Assembly: GCF_036634175.1 (NCBI RefSeq)
Contig: NZ_JAZIFX010000001.1
Span: forward strand, 2,480,001-2,544,000
Direction of reading: 5' to 3'
Length of the DNA stretch: 64,000 nucleotides
From: Streptomyces sp. P9-A2
GTDB lineage: Bacteria; Actinomycetota; Actinomycetes; Streptomycetales; Streptomycetaceae
The stretch's first letter is position 1; each line of letters opens with the position of its first letter. The notes beneath the pieces were generated by a model that was not told the origin of the DNA, made no database searches, and saw only the letters and a program-made list of their open reading frames with translations. Shown in pieces: positions 34,091 through 42,010 of the stretch. The position numbers and the translations under genes were made by a program.

Positions 34091-35407
34091 TCAGGTGCGG
34101 TCGACCATCCAGGTGCCGTCCTCCTCGTCGTCGACCCGCACCTCCAGTTCACGGACGCTCATGCCCGCCTCCCAGAGTTTCCAGAAGCGCTTCATCTGCT
34201 CCTGGACGTGGTCCGGACGTGCGATCAGCCGGGTTCTGACGTTGACGTCGCGCAGGTCCTGCTCGATCTCGAAGGACACTTCCTCGTCGTAGACGATGAA
34301 GTCGTTGGCGGTGCCGCGCTGGATGTGCGGCGGCAGTTCCGGCAGCACCGCCACCCGCACCTCGATGCGCAGCGCCTCCTGCTCGTCGCACAGCCGCAGC
34401 AGCCGGTCGTCGAGTTCACGGGCGCTCTCCAGCAGGAACAGCCGCCGTACGGGCACCCCGTGCTCCTCGATCGCCTGCTTCTGCGCGTCGAGGTAGCGGC
34501 CGGCGGGCTCGCTGTTCCAGAACTCCCGGTCGACGGACGTACTGATGGCGCAGATCGACTGCTCCGCGACGTGGGCGAGGCTGAGCATCCAGTCGTGGTT
34601 CTCCCCGTGGCTCTCCACGCTCAGCCGGGTGAGCGCCGACATGTGCTCGATCACCCGCTGCATCTCCAGCCGGATGAAGGAGTACAGGAGCGGGGATCCG
34701 GGCGCCAGGACGTCGGCGAAGCGCTGGGCCAGTTCGGGTACGCCGTCCATGCGGACCCGGTCCAGCGGCGGGTAGGGCTGCGAGGAGGACCGGTCCAGCT
34801 GGGCGAAGCGGCTCTCGACCAGCTGCTTCATGTCCTCGGCGTGCCGGCCCAGAACGGTCCGCGTCTCCTCGGCGTGCCGGGTGAGGCCGGTCTCCAGGGC
34901 GTCGTCGTACCGCTGGAGACCGTCCCGCACGGTGTTCTCCACCTCGGTGGCGGTCCCGGTCAGGACGCGCTCCGCCCAATTCTCCCGTTCCCGCCTGTAC
35001 CTGTCCTGCCTCTCCCGCGTCTGCCACTCCCGCGCCTCGCGGTCCGGGCCGAGGAGGTACTGGACGGCCATGACGGCAGCGGCGCAGAGCGCGGCCGCGG
35101 CGAGCTGCCGCCCCGTACCGGCGTCCGGGGCCAGCAGCACGGCGACGCCCCAGGCGAGGAGGCCGAGGACCAGGCCGGCCGGCAGCCACCGCCGCCATGC
35201 GAATGCGGCCGGGCCCGGCCATCTGCCCGGCTTGTCGCGGGCGTCGGTCACATCGGGCGCGTCGGTCACATCGCGTGCGTCGCGTGCGTTCGCCGAAGGG
35301 GGTAACACCGTGCCGCCCGGGTCGTCCGGCGGCCCCGTCTGTGCGGGAATCGCCGTGCCGGGTTCGGGCCGGGTGCCCTCGGACTCAGATGATGGTGCCG
35401 TGCTCAT
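34091..35407 (-). CDS. Two-helix membrane protein at the end of the SCO2521-2525-type cassette
   Basis: A 438-residue protein starting at ATG 35407 behind GGGGGGAAGAG. Residues 1-72 are disordered and contain an internal Asp/Ala/Arg repeat (ARDARDVTDAPDVTDARD). Two membrane helices follow (about 74-92 and 101-118), then a charged helical or coiled-coil segment to about residue 200 (REWQTRERQDRYRRERENW). The C-terminal cytoplasmic domain carries VRRLFLLESARELDDRLL, VAVLPELPPHIQRG and DFIVYDEEVSFEIEQDLRD. I know no function for it. It is 86 nt downstream of the SCO2521-like gene on the same strand, probably in the same unit; it may tether the system to the membrane. It is less well conserved in my memory than the other five. 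Confidence 0.75.
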   Translation of the reverse strand: MSTAPSSESEGTRPEPGTAIPAQTGPPDDPGGTVLPPSANARDARDVTDAPDVTDARDKPGRWPGPAAFAWRRWLPAGLVLGLLAWGVAVLLAPDAGTGRQLAAAALCAAAVMAVQYLLGPDREAREWQTRERQDRYRRERENWAERVLTGTATEVENTVRDGLQRYDDALETGLTRHAEETRTVLGRHAEDMKQLVESRFAQLDRSSSQPYPPLDRVRMDGVPELAQRFADVLAPGSPLLYSFIRLEMQRVIEHMSALTRLSVESHGENHDWMLSLAHVAEQSICAISTSVDREFWNSEPAGRYLDAQKQAIEEHGVPVRRLFLLESARELDDRLLRLCDEQEALRIEVRVAVLPELPPHIQRGTANDFIVYDEEVSFEIEQDLRDVNVRTRLIARPDHVQEQMKRFWKLWEAGMSVRELEVRVDDEEDGTWMVDRT

Positions 35408-35493
35408 CTCGCTCTTCCCCCCGTTGGGATACACGTCGGATCGGGATGCGGAAATGTGCTTGGGGCCGGGTACGGCGGTTGCCCGGTGTCCGG

Positions 35494-36528
35494 TCAGGGA
35501 CCCATGTCCGCCTCCCGGTGGGGGGACGGGATCGCGTGCAGGGTGAGCTGGTCGCGGATGCGCTGCACAAGGGTCTGCCACTGCCGGGTGAAGCCGGGCC
35601 GTTCCTCCAGCGCGTCCCAGAGCGGCGCCAGGTCATGCGCCACCCGGGCCCGCGGCATCCACAGGTGCAGCAGATGGTCGACGGTGGGCCGCAGCGCCCT
35701 GACCACGGCGGGAAGCTCCTCGCCCGCTCCCTGACGCTGCCCCGGCCGCCGCCGGGCCGGCGGTGCTCCGGCCGCCCCGGCGCCGGCCCCCAGCCGGATG
35801 CCGTCGAGGATGCGGACCACGGTGGTGAGCAGCCAGTCGTGCAGGGCGAGGTCGTCGCAGAGCCCGGCGAGCTCTTCGCCGGTGGTGCCCTCGGGCACCC
35901 GCAGCCGTACCGTGCGCAGCTCGTCCTCGGCGAGGGTGAACCGCTCGATCGACGGGCCGGCGCCCGGGTCCGCGGGCAGGGCCACCCAGCGGAGCCGGGT
36001 GGGGCGGGACCTGAGGGGCGGCCGGTGGTCGAGCAGGGGGTGGCGCAGCAGTCTGGTGTGCAGTCCGTCCGCGATCAGGCCGACGTCGAGATCGCCGTGC
36101 CGCCCGCCGGTCAGCACGCCCTCGGCGACCGCCTCGTGGGGCAGCTTCCCGAACGGCTCGACCACGCCGGGCCGTACCAGGTAGTGGCCCCACGGCCGCC
36201 GGTGGTCGGGGCCGGTGGCGGGCATCGTGAAGTACGCGGAGGTCTGGAGGAGGCGTCCCTCGGTGAGCGCGGCCCGTGCGGCGACCGTGCCGACGGCGCG
36301 GACCCGGGCGCCGTTGGCGCTGGGCAGGGGGCAGTCGACGCCGGTGAGCGTGTCGGGCGAGCGCCCGTAGAGGTTGGGGCGCTCGGAGAGCAGGACGCGT
36401 TCGTCGGCTCGCAGTCCGAGGAGCTGGGCGGCGGCCCGGCTGTCGAGGGCCTGCAGGGCCGGGAGCAGCGAGGTGCGGACCTCTCCGCAGGCGAGCACGA
36501 CACGCGGTGCGGTCTTCGCCGGCCCCAT
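35494..36528 (-). CDS. SCO2521-family protein of unknown function
   Basis: A 344-residue cytoplasmic protein with no signal or membrane helix. The N-terminal half carries VVLACGEVRTSLLPALQAL, LLSERPNLYGRSPDTLTGVDCPLPSANG and GRLLQTSAYFTMPATG. The C-terminal half is largely helical. An Ala/Gly/Pro-rich patch (GAGAGAAGAPPARRR) lies near residue 245. By order and length I equate it with the family NCBI names after SCO2521. No catalytic motif was seen. It starts one base after the stop of the SCO2522-like gene, so translation is coupled. Confidence 0.8.
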   Translation of the reverse strand: MGPAKTAPRVVLACGEVRTSLLPALQALDSRAAAQLLGLRADERVLLSERPNLYGRSPDTLTGVDCPLPSANGARVRAVGTVAARAALTEGRLLQTSAYFTMPATGPDHRRPWGHYLVRPGVVEPFGKLPHEAVAEGVLTGGRHGDLDVGLIADGLHTRLLRHPLLDHRPPLRSRPTRLRWVALPADPGAGPSIERFTLAEDELRTVRLRVPEGTTGEELAGLCDDLALHDWLLTTVVRILDGIRLGAGAGAAGAPPARRRPGQRQGAGEELPAVVRALRPTVDHLLHLWMPRARVAHDLAPLWDALEERPGFTRQWQTLVQRIRDQLTLHAIPSPHREADMGP

Positions 36529-36529
36529 G

Positions 36530-37495
36530 TCACGGCCCCGCGTAGAAGACGTAGGAGACGCGGTCGGCGACCGAGTCGGGGACGGGCACCTTCTCCCCGG
36601 CGGACCGGCGGGCCACCTGGCCCAGCGCTTCGGGGTCCACCTCGGTCTGGTCGAGGATGACGCGGACGGCGTGCTCGACGGGCAGGAACCGGTTGGGCAC
36701 CACCGAGCAGGTGCGGTACGCGGCGAACGGGTCCGCCCGGGGGTTGAGCCGGAGCAGCGGGGGCAGTTCGTCCCACTCCTCGGGGAAGCCGTCGGCGGTG
36801 TGCGGCTGGGGTTCGAGGACGGCCTCGCCCTCGGTGCGCAGCAGCCCGAGGCGGGAGAGCTGCCAGACCGCGGCGAGGAAGGGGCAGGACCAGGTGCGCT
36901 GCCCGTCGGGTGCGTCGCTCCAGAGTTCGACGTCCAGGAAGACGGAGTGGCGGCGGGACGCGGTCTCCTTGGGCGGCTGCCAGACGACGGCCTTCTTCAT
37001 CGCCTGCGGGGCGCGTGCGGCGGGGCTGCGTTCACCGTTGGCCAGCCAGCCGGTCTGCGCGGCCGGCGGGCGCAGGCCGTAGCTGCCGGGCGGTGGTTCC
37101 TCGACGAGCCGGCCGGCCACCGCTTCCGCGACCGGCACCTTGCCGGCGACCGCGCAGCCGGACTCTCGTGCCAGGTAGTCGACGGCCAGCCCGGCCCGGT
37201 CCGCCTCCGCCAGCAGCAGCGGGACGAGCTCGGCGGGGCTGGAGAAGCGGGTGAAGTAGTCGTCGATCAGGAAGCAGGTGCTGATCCGGGGGCGTTTGCC
37301 GTCCGTCCGGGCGGCCGCCGCGGCCCGCGCCGCGTCCGCCCAGGGCCGTACCTGCGCGAAGTGCCGCCGCAGGTTCTCCGGACCGGCCTCGAAGTCCTCC
37401 ATGTAGAGGTGGCCCAGCTCCAGGGAGAGGTGGGACAGCGGCACCGCCTGGGTGCGCGGTTCGGCGGTGGTCTCGCGGAACACTGCGTCCGTCAT
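36530..37495 (-). CDS. SCO2522-family protein of unknown function
   Basis: A 321-residue cytoplasmic protein starting at ATG 37495, which overlaps the stop of the variant P-loop gene (ATGA). Conserved-looking segments are LSHLSLELGHLYMEDF, RISTCFLIDDYFTRFSSPAELVP and LLLAEADRAGLAVDYLARESGCA. The last may belong to an alpha/beta Rossmann-like domain. RTCSVVPNRFLPVEHAVRVIL lies near the C-terminus. No known catalytic signature or metal site was recognised. Placement and length fit the family NCBI names after SCO2522. Overlap with the ATPase-like gene suggests a stoichiometric partner. Confidence 0.8.
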   Translation of the reverse strand: MTDAVFRETTAEPRTQAVPLSHLSLELGHLYMEDFEAGPENLRRHFAQVRPWADAARAAAAARTDGKRPRISTCFLIDDYFTRFSSPAELVPLLLAEADRAGLAVDYLARESGCAVAGKVPVAEAVAGRLVEEPPPGSYGLRPPAAQTGWLANGERSPAARAPQAMKKAVVWQPPKETASRRHSVFLDVELWSDAPDGQRTWSCPFLAAVWQLSRLGLLRTEGEAVLEPQPHTADGFPEEWDELPPLLRLNPRADPFAAYRTCSVVPNRFLPVEHAVRVILDQTEVDPEALGQVARRSAGEKVPVPDSVADRVSYVFYAGP

Positions 37496-38409
37496 GGCCG
37501 CCCCCAGCAGGAGTCGTCGGTCAGGCGTCGTGCGATCTCCTCCAGCGCCTCGAGCGTCTCCTTGTTGGCGATCTGGGTGGAGAGCACGTCCTCTTCGGTG
37601 ATCAGCTGCTCGCGCCACTGCAGGACGGGTTCCAGCGGTACGGCGCCGAGCACCACGCTGTCGCCGATGCGGTGCTCCGAGGCGAGCCGGCGCAGGGAGT
37701 CGTCGCAGGACTGCATCCAGGCCGCCTGGGCGGGCGAGCCCTGGGCCCACAGCGGCGAGTCGGGGTCGGGCACGGCGGCCCGGACGAACCGGATGGCGCC
37801 GCGCAGGGCCTCCTCGTCGTGCCCGCGGTCGACGCCACCCCTGATGATGCCGTGTTCCTTGTGGACCAGCCCGGCGGCGGCGATCACGTGCTGCCGGGTC
37901 CAGCGGTGGAAGACGAGCCAGCGGAAGGGGACGTAGCGCATCCGGGGGTGGGCGGTCGCCGCCAGGACCATGTCCACGGCGTAGCTGCGCCCGGCGCTGA
38001 GGTCCACGATGGTCAGGTCGAACTCGCCGTTCAGCCTGAGCAGGAGGTCGACACAGCGGTCGAGGGTGTCCTCGCCGGTGACGAACTCGCCGCCGCCGGC
38101 GTCGCCGGGTAACAGGGCCAGGCGGCCGGACTGGTTCGGCCGGGCGTGCAGTTGGGGGTGCTCGGTCTGCCGCCAGATGTCGATCCTGGCCGGTTCCGTG
38201 ACCTCGCCCTCCAGGTAGGAGTGCAGGCCCCGCTCCGCGATGCCGCGCATCGCGCTCGGTACGTCGAAGACGGCGGCGGCCGTGGGCGAACCGAAGTCGA
38301 AGTCCACGTAGGCCACGTGATCACCGGTGAGGGCGCGCTGGTAGGCCAGGTTGGCGCTGGTGACCGAGCGGCCCGTGCCTCCCTTGTCGGAGGCGGCGAA
38401 GACGAGCAC
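37492..38409 (-). CDS. SCO2523-family MinD/ParA-like protein with variant P-loop
   Basis: A 305-residue SIMIBI-class protein. The deviant Walker A is KGGTGRS at 9-15: the signature lysine K9 is kept, but the phosphate-loop lysine is R14. D36 and D38 (VDFDFGSP) fit Walker A', and D136 in LTIVDLSAG fits Walker B. Such proteins normally dimerise on ATP and position cargo or act on partners at the membrane. The arginine may lower or remove ATPase activity, making a nucleotide switch or pseudo-ATPase. No amphipathic membrane-targeting helix of MinD type was seen at the C-terminus. The start is GTG 38409, 3 nt after the SCO2524-like stop, with GAGGAG inside that gene's end. This matches the family NCBI calls SCO2523 variant P-loop. 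Confidence 0.88.
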   Translation of the reverse strand: MLVFAASDKGGTGRSVTSANLAYQRALTGDHVAYVDFDFGSPTAAAVFDVPSAMRGIAERGLHSYLEGEVTEPARIDIWRQTEHPQLHARPNQSGRLALLPGDAGGGEFVTGEDTLDRCVDLLLRLNGEFDLTIVDLSAGRSYAVDMVLAATAHPRMRYVPFRWLVFHRWTRQHVIAAAGLVHKEHGIIRGGVDRGHDEEALRGAIRFVRAAVPDPDSPLWAQGSPAQAAWMQSCDDSLRRLASEHRIGDSVVLGAVPLEPVLQWREQLITEEDVLSTQIANKETLEALEEIARRLTDDSCWGRP

Positions 38410-38412
38410 GGC

Positions 38413-40254
38413 TCACATCTCCTCTGCGGCGGCGCCGCGGGCCTGGGCCAGGGTGTCGAGTTCCTGGAGCACGGGCAGGGCGAGTGCGAACGCGGTGGCG
38501 GGCCGCTCGTCGACCAGGTCGCGGGCGTGGTCCAGGCGGTTCTCGATGCTTCGCATGGCCCGTCCCCGGCTGCCGTCGGCGGTGACGGAGGCTTCCAGCT
38601 GTTCCTTGCCGAACAGATGGGCGGCCTCGCTGAGCAGTTCGCGGGCCAGCTCGGCGAGTTCGGGGCTGCGGATGGGCCGCTGCTCGTACAGGCCGCGGGC
38701 GGCGACCAGGCACTCGGTGACGCGCTCGGTGATGCTCCAGGAGAGGCGCAGGCCGAGGGCGGCGTCCGGGAAGACGGCTGCCGCGTTGTCCCAGAGGCCG
38801 GCTCCGTCGCCGTCCTCGATCCGCCGGTTCCACAGGTGCTCGAACGTCTGCTCGCCCAGGCGGATCAGGCGGTCCTGCGCCTCGATGTTCCGGGAGAGTG
38901 CCGCGAGCTGGATGATCCGCTTGAGCAGCTGGGCGGAGAAGTCGGTCATCCGCCACTCCAGCGGCGCGCCGGACCGCTCGGACCCGGCGAGCGGCATGGT
39001 GACCCCCGGGTGGTGCAGCCGGACGGTGGGGTCGTTCCTGGTCATCCGGCTGGTGACGCGGCCTCTGTCGGCGAGGCGTTCCATGATGGCGACGGTGCGG
39101 GTGAGGTCGTCGTCGGTCGCTTTCCGGCGGATCAGGTCGTGGACGAGGATGGCCGCCACGGTGAGGGAGAAGTACTCCGACTCCAGCCGCAGACCGGTGG
39201 TCTGCCAGGGGAGGTCCTCCAGGGGCCAGCGCTCGGTGCCGAAGCGGGCGATGGCCGACCAGTACTGCTGGCTGAGTTCCCAGCGCAGGCGTAACGCCTC
39301 GGCGAGCTTCTGCTGGTCCTCGTCGAGGAGCCCCAGGGTGAGGGTGCGCTCGGAGAACAGGTCCTGGATGCCGTCCAGGGCGACGACGGTGAAGTACACG
39401 TAGGGCAGCCGGTCGGCGATGCCGTCGGGCTGGCCCTTGACCGGAACGTCCAGGTCGGTGATGGTCGGCGCGCCCTTCACCACGCCCCAGGCCCAGCCGC
39501 ACTCGAAGAGCTGGCTCTCGTCCCGGATGCTCTCGTCGACCTCGATGCCGCGGCTGAGGCTTTCGATGATCGTGGCGCGCAGCGGGCGGAATCTGCGGGA
39601 GAACTGCTGGAGCACGGCCCGGTCGGACTGCTTGTTCTGCCCGATGACCTGGATGAGCCGCCGGCCCTGCTCGGACTCGGCGTCGAAGACGTTGACGGTG
39701 AAGGAGCGCAGCAGGCTGACCATCGCGGCGGTCAGCCGGATGTTGGTGGCTTCTCTCAGTTCACCGAGCGACCTGCGCACCTCGGGCCGGGTGGTGTTCT
39801 CCTCGTAGACCTTGAGGAATCCCAGGGTGGCCAGGCACAGCGTGACGGACATGGAGTAGGCGTCGACGACGCCCAGCTGGGTCTGTTCGTGGGTGGGTTT
39901 CTGCTTCGGGTCGGTCGGCCTGAAGTAGTGCCCGCCGGAGAAGGTGGGGCTGTCGTCCGGCCCGGTGTGGGTGCGCATGAACTGGGACAGGACGGTGATC
40001 ATGTTGGGCGGGATCTCGAGCCGGCTGCCGACCCGGTCCAGCGCGCGCAGGACGTCCCGCTCGGTGGTGTCCGGTTGGTCGAGACGGAACGCGGGGACCT
40101 CGGTGGCGGGGTACAGCAGGCAGAGCAGCCGCTCCGCGTCCGCGACGGAACTCAGCCCGTCGGTTTCCCCCCAGACGAGCTTTCCGTCGTCGAACGAATG
40201 GCGGGCCGCGGCCTGCCAGATGTCCAGCAGATGCTGCCGTGGCTTGATCTGCAT
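38413..40254 (-). CDS. SCO2524-family protein with a TTA codon
   Basis: A 613-residue, mainly helical cytoplasmic protein starting at ATG 40254 behind GAGGGG. Noted segments are IKPRQHLLDIWQAAARHSF at the N-terminus, SGGHYFRPTDPKQKP, TVNVFDAESEQGRRL and PYVYFTVVALDGIQDLF. No catalytic motif was recognised; the shape suggests a scaffold or a protein-protein interaction platform. Leu in the segment LAEALRLRW is encoded by TTA (39292-39294), so synthesis should require the bldA tRNA and be delayed to development. It ends 3 nt before the variant P-loop gene. Length and place match the family NCBI names after SCO2524. Confidence 0.82.
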   Translation of the reverse strand: MQIKPRQHLLDIWQAAARHSFDDGKLVWGETDGLSSVADAERLLCLLYPATEVPAFRLDQPDTTERDVLRALDRVGSRLEIPPNMITVLSQFMRTHTGPDDSPTFSGGHYFRPTDPKQKPTHEQTQLGVVDAYSMSVTLCLATLGFLKVYEENTTRPEVRRSLGELREATNIRLTAAMVSLLRSFTVNVFDAESEQGRRLIQVIGQNKQSDRAVLQQFSRRFRPLRATIIESLSRGIEVDESIRDESQLFECGWAWGVVKGAPTITDLDVPVKGQPDGIADRLPYVYFTVVALDGIQDLFSERTLTLGLLDEDQQKLAEALRLRWELSQQYWSAIARFGTERWPLEDLPWQTTGLRLESEYFSLTVAAILVHDLIRRKATDDDLTRTVAIMERLADRGRVTSRMTRNDPTVRLHHPGVTMPLAGSERSGAPLEWRMTDFSAQLLKRIIQLAALSRNIEAQDRLIRLGEQTFEHLWNRRIEDGDGAGLWDNAAAVFPDAALGLRLSWSITERVTECLVAARGLYEQRPIRSPELAELARELLSEAAHLFGKEQLEASVTADGSRGRAMRSIENRLDHARDLVDERPATAFALALPVLQELDTLAQARGAAAEEM

Positions 40255-40309
40255 TCCCGCACCCCTCGTACAGATCTGGTTACCCGGTGTTCAGGGATGG
40301 TCCCCGTTC

Positions 40310-41059
40310 CTAGGGGGCGGCAATCTCCGAATTGCGCCGTCCCAGGGCGAGGATGATTCCCTCGTGACCCGGCCGCACCATGTGGTGCAGATCGTGGAGT
40401 TCCAGCTCGGAAGTGAAGGGCTCCAGGCTCTCGCGGACCCGGTTCTCGTTCACCCGGTAGGCCGGGTACCGGTGTTCGCCGACCTGGTAGCCGACCGACT
40501 CCTTCATGAACGCGGCGGCGAAGGGGGCCCCTTCGGTCAGCACGTCCATGAAACACCGTACGCCCCGCAGGAATTCGTCGGGGCATTCGGACATCGAGTC
40601 CGCCACGAAGAACATCGTCCCGATGTCCCAGCGCCGCTGTCCGTCGAGATCGAGCAGGTTGGCCCGCTCCACGCGGACGATCTCGCTGAACCGGGCTCTC
40701 GGTTCGACGGCGGCGTAGGCGGGGGCCTCGCTCAGCTCGTTCCAGAACGCGTCCCAGGCCCCGTCATAACCCTCGGGGGCCGTCTGCCGCTCCAGGTACT
40801 CCACGTTCGGCTGCGCGTACTCGAGCAGGACGATCTTCTCGCACCACGGGAGCATGGACAGGCCCGGATAGAGGTTCGCGCCGGCCCCGACGTCGACACC
40901 GCGCACCGCCCCCGAAACTCCCCGGCCGAAGCAGCCGCTGAAGTAATCGCGCATCAACCGCACGATCAGCAGGTCGACTTCGAGCGGCGTACGGTAGTTG
41001 AGGTCGACATACGCCTCAGGATCGAAATGCGACCACGGCGCGTCGGCGTTGCGATCCAT
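40310..41059 (-). CDS. SCO2525-family SAM-dependent methyltransferase (NNMT-like)
   Basis: A 249-residue methyltransferase. Motif I is VRGVDVGAGANLYPGLSML, whose GxGxNxYP form resembles the NNMT/PNMT/TEMT small-molecule N-methyltransferases (GSGPTxY). An ELLEYAQPNVEYLE-type segment follows (IVLLEYAQPNVEYLER), equivalent to the acidic motif that binds the SAM ribose. DAFWNELSEA is near the usual aromatic/acidic loop, and MMRPGHEG-type HHMVRPGHEGIILALGR ends the fold. Small-molecule rather than nucleic-acid methylation is the better guess. I use ATG 41059; ATG 41062 precedes it, but the ACAGG site spaces better with 41059. It is first in the cassette, 55 nt before the SCO2524-like gene. Confidence 0.85.
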   Translation of the reverse strand: MDRNADAPWSHFDPEAYVDLNYRTPLEVDLLIVRLMRDYFSGCFGRGVSGAVRGVDVGAGANLYPGLSMLPWCEKIVLLEYAQPNVEYLERQTAPEGYDGAWDAFWNELSEAPAYAAVEPRARFSEIVRVERANLLDLDGQRRWDIGTMFFVADSMSECPDEFLRGVRCFMDVLTEGAPFAAAFMKESVGYQVGEHRYPAYRVNENRVRESLEPFTSELELHDLHHMVRPGHEGIILALGRRNSEIAAP

Positions 41060-41409
41060 CATCACCTGTCGTTTCCCATCAGTGTCGGACAAGACCCTGC
41101 GCCCTGTGCGCGTGTCCTCGCGGACGTCGACAGACGGAACAGCATCTGCCGGTACTTCGCACGGTAAACCGACGCGAAACACGCAGAGAGCCGGGAATGA
41201 GACAGTCCCCGACGAACAGGCGCACGACAGGCGCACGTCAGCACTTCGCCGACAAACCTGAACTCACCCTTGCGAGCGGCGAGTTGGACGCTCACTGTAG
41301 CGAGGTGAAACCGTCGGCCGCCACCGGGTCACCCATTCCTTATGAGTGAACTGCGCCGGGACCGCCGTGTTGACGCCCACACATCCCGAACGTCCCGACT
41401 GGGGGTGGC
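41060..41409. other. Divergent spacer upstream of the SCO2521-2525-type cassette
   Basis: About 350 bases without a gene; G+C is lower than in the coding regions on both sides. It should carry promoters for the cassette (minus) and the acetyltransferase gene (plus). The 10-bp word AGGCGCACG occurs twice in tandem near 41217-41236. No operator was recognised. Confidence 0.4.
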
Positions 41410-41958
41410 ATGACTGCCGAGCCGCTGGAGCACGCCCTGGACCGCCGTGGGTATATCGGGGAACCGGATCCGTTCCCCGACCCCCGGCCCCTGGTCCTGC
41501 GGACGGCACAGGAATCCGACCTGCCCGAGCTTCGACGGCTCGACGAGGCGGTCTTCCAGGAGGTCGCGTACCCCGCGTTCCTGTTCCGCCAGCTCTACGA
41601 GATGTACGCCGAGCACCTGCTGGTCCTCGACGACGGCGAGGGACGCCTGCGCGGCTACGTCCTGGCCGCGACCACCGCGCTCAGCCGGGAGAGCTGGATC
41701 CTCGGCCTGTGCGTGGCCCAGGAGCGCCGCCGCCACGGACTGGGCCGGGAACTGATGGTGGCGGCCCTGGAACGGCTGCGCGACAGCGGCATCGAACAGG
41801 TCCGCCTGACGGTGGAGCCCGCCAACCGCGCGGCCGTCCTGCTCTATCGGTCCCTGGGCTTTCGTCCCGAGCAGCCCGGAGCCGGGCTGCGCCGGGACTA
41901 CTTCGGCCCCGGCCAGGACCGTCTGATCATGCATCTCGGGCTCACCGGATTCCACTGA
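41410..41958 (+). CDS. GNAT family N-acetyltransferase
   Basis: A 182-residue protein with a GNAT fold. LVLRTAQESDLPELRRLDEAVF makes the first strand and helix. The acetyl-CoA motif A is WILGLCVAQERRRHGLGRELMVAALERL, whose RRRHGLG is the pyrophosphate-binding loop. Motif B is VRLTVEPANRAAVLLYRSLGFRPE. ATG 41410 has GGGGGTGG just upstream. Acceptor substrate unknown; GNATs acetylate proteins, antibiotics or small amines. It is divergent from the 34-41 kb cassette and might share control with it. SCO2526 or a nearby gene is a likely relative, but I cannot confirm that. Confidence 0.9.
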   Translation: MTAEPLEHALDRRGYIGEPDPFPDPRPLVLRTAQESDLPELRRLDEAVFQEVAYPAFLFRQLYEMYAEHLLVLDDGEGRLRGYVLAATTALSRESWILGLCVAQERRRHGLGRELMVAALERLRDSGIEQVRLTVEPANRAAVLLYRSLGFRPEQPGAGLRRDYFGPGQDRLIMHLGLTGFH

Positions 41959-42010
41959 GCATTCCATTGAGCATGTGACCGAGCCGGGAGCCGGGCCGGC
42001 CCCGGGACGG

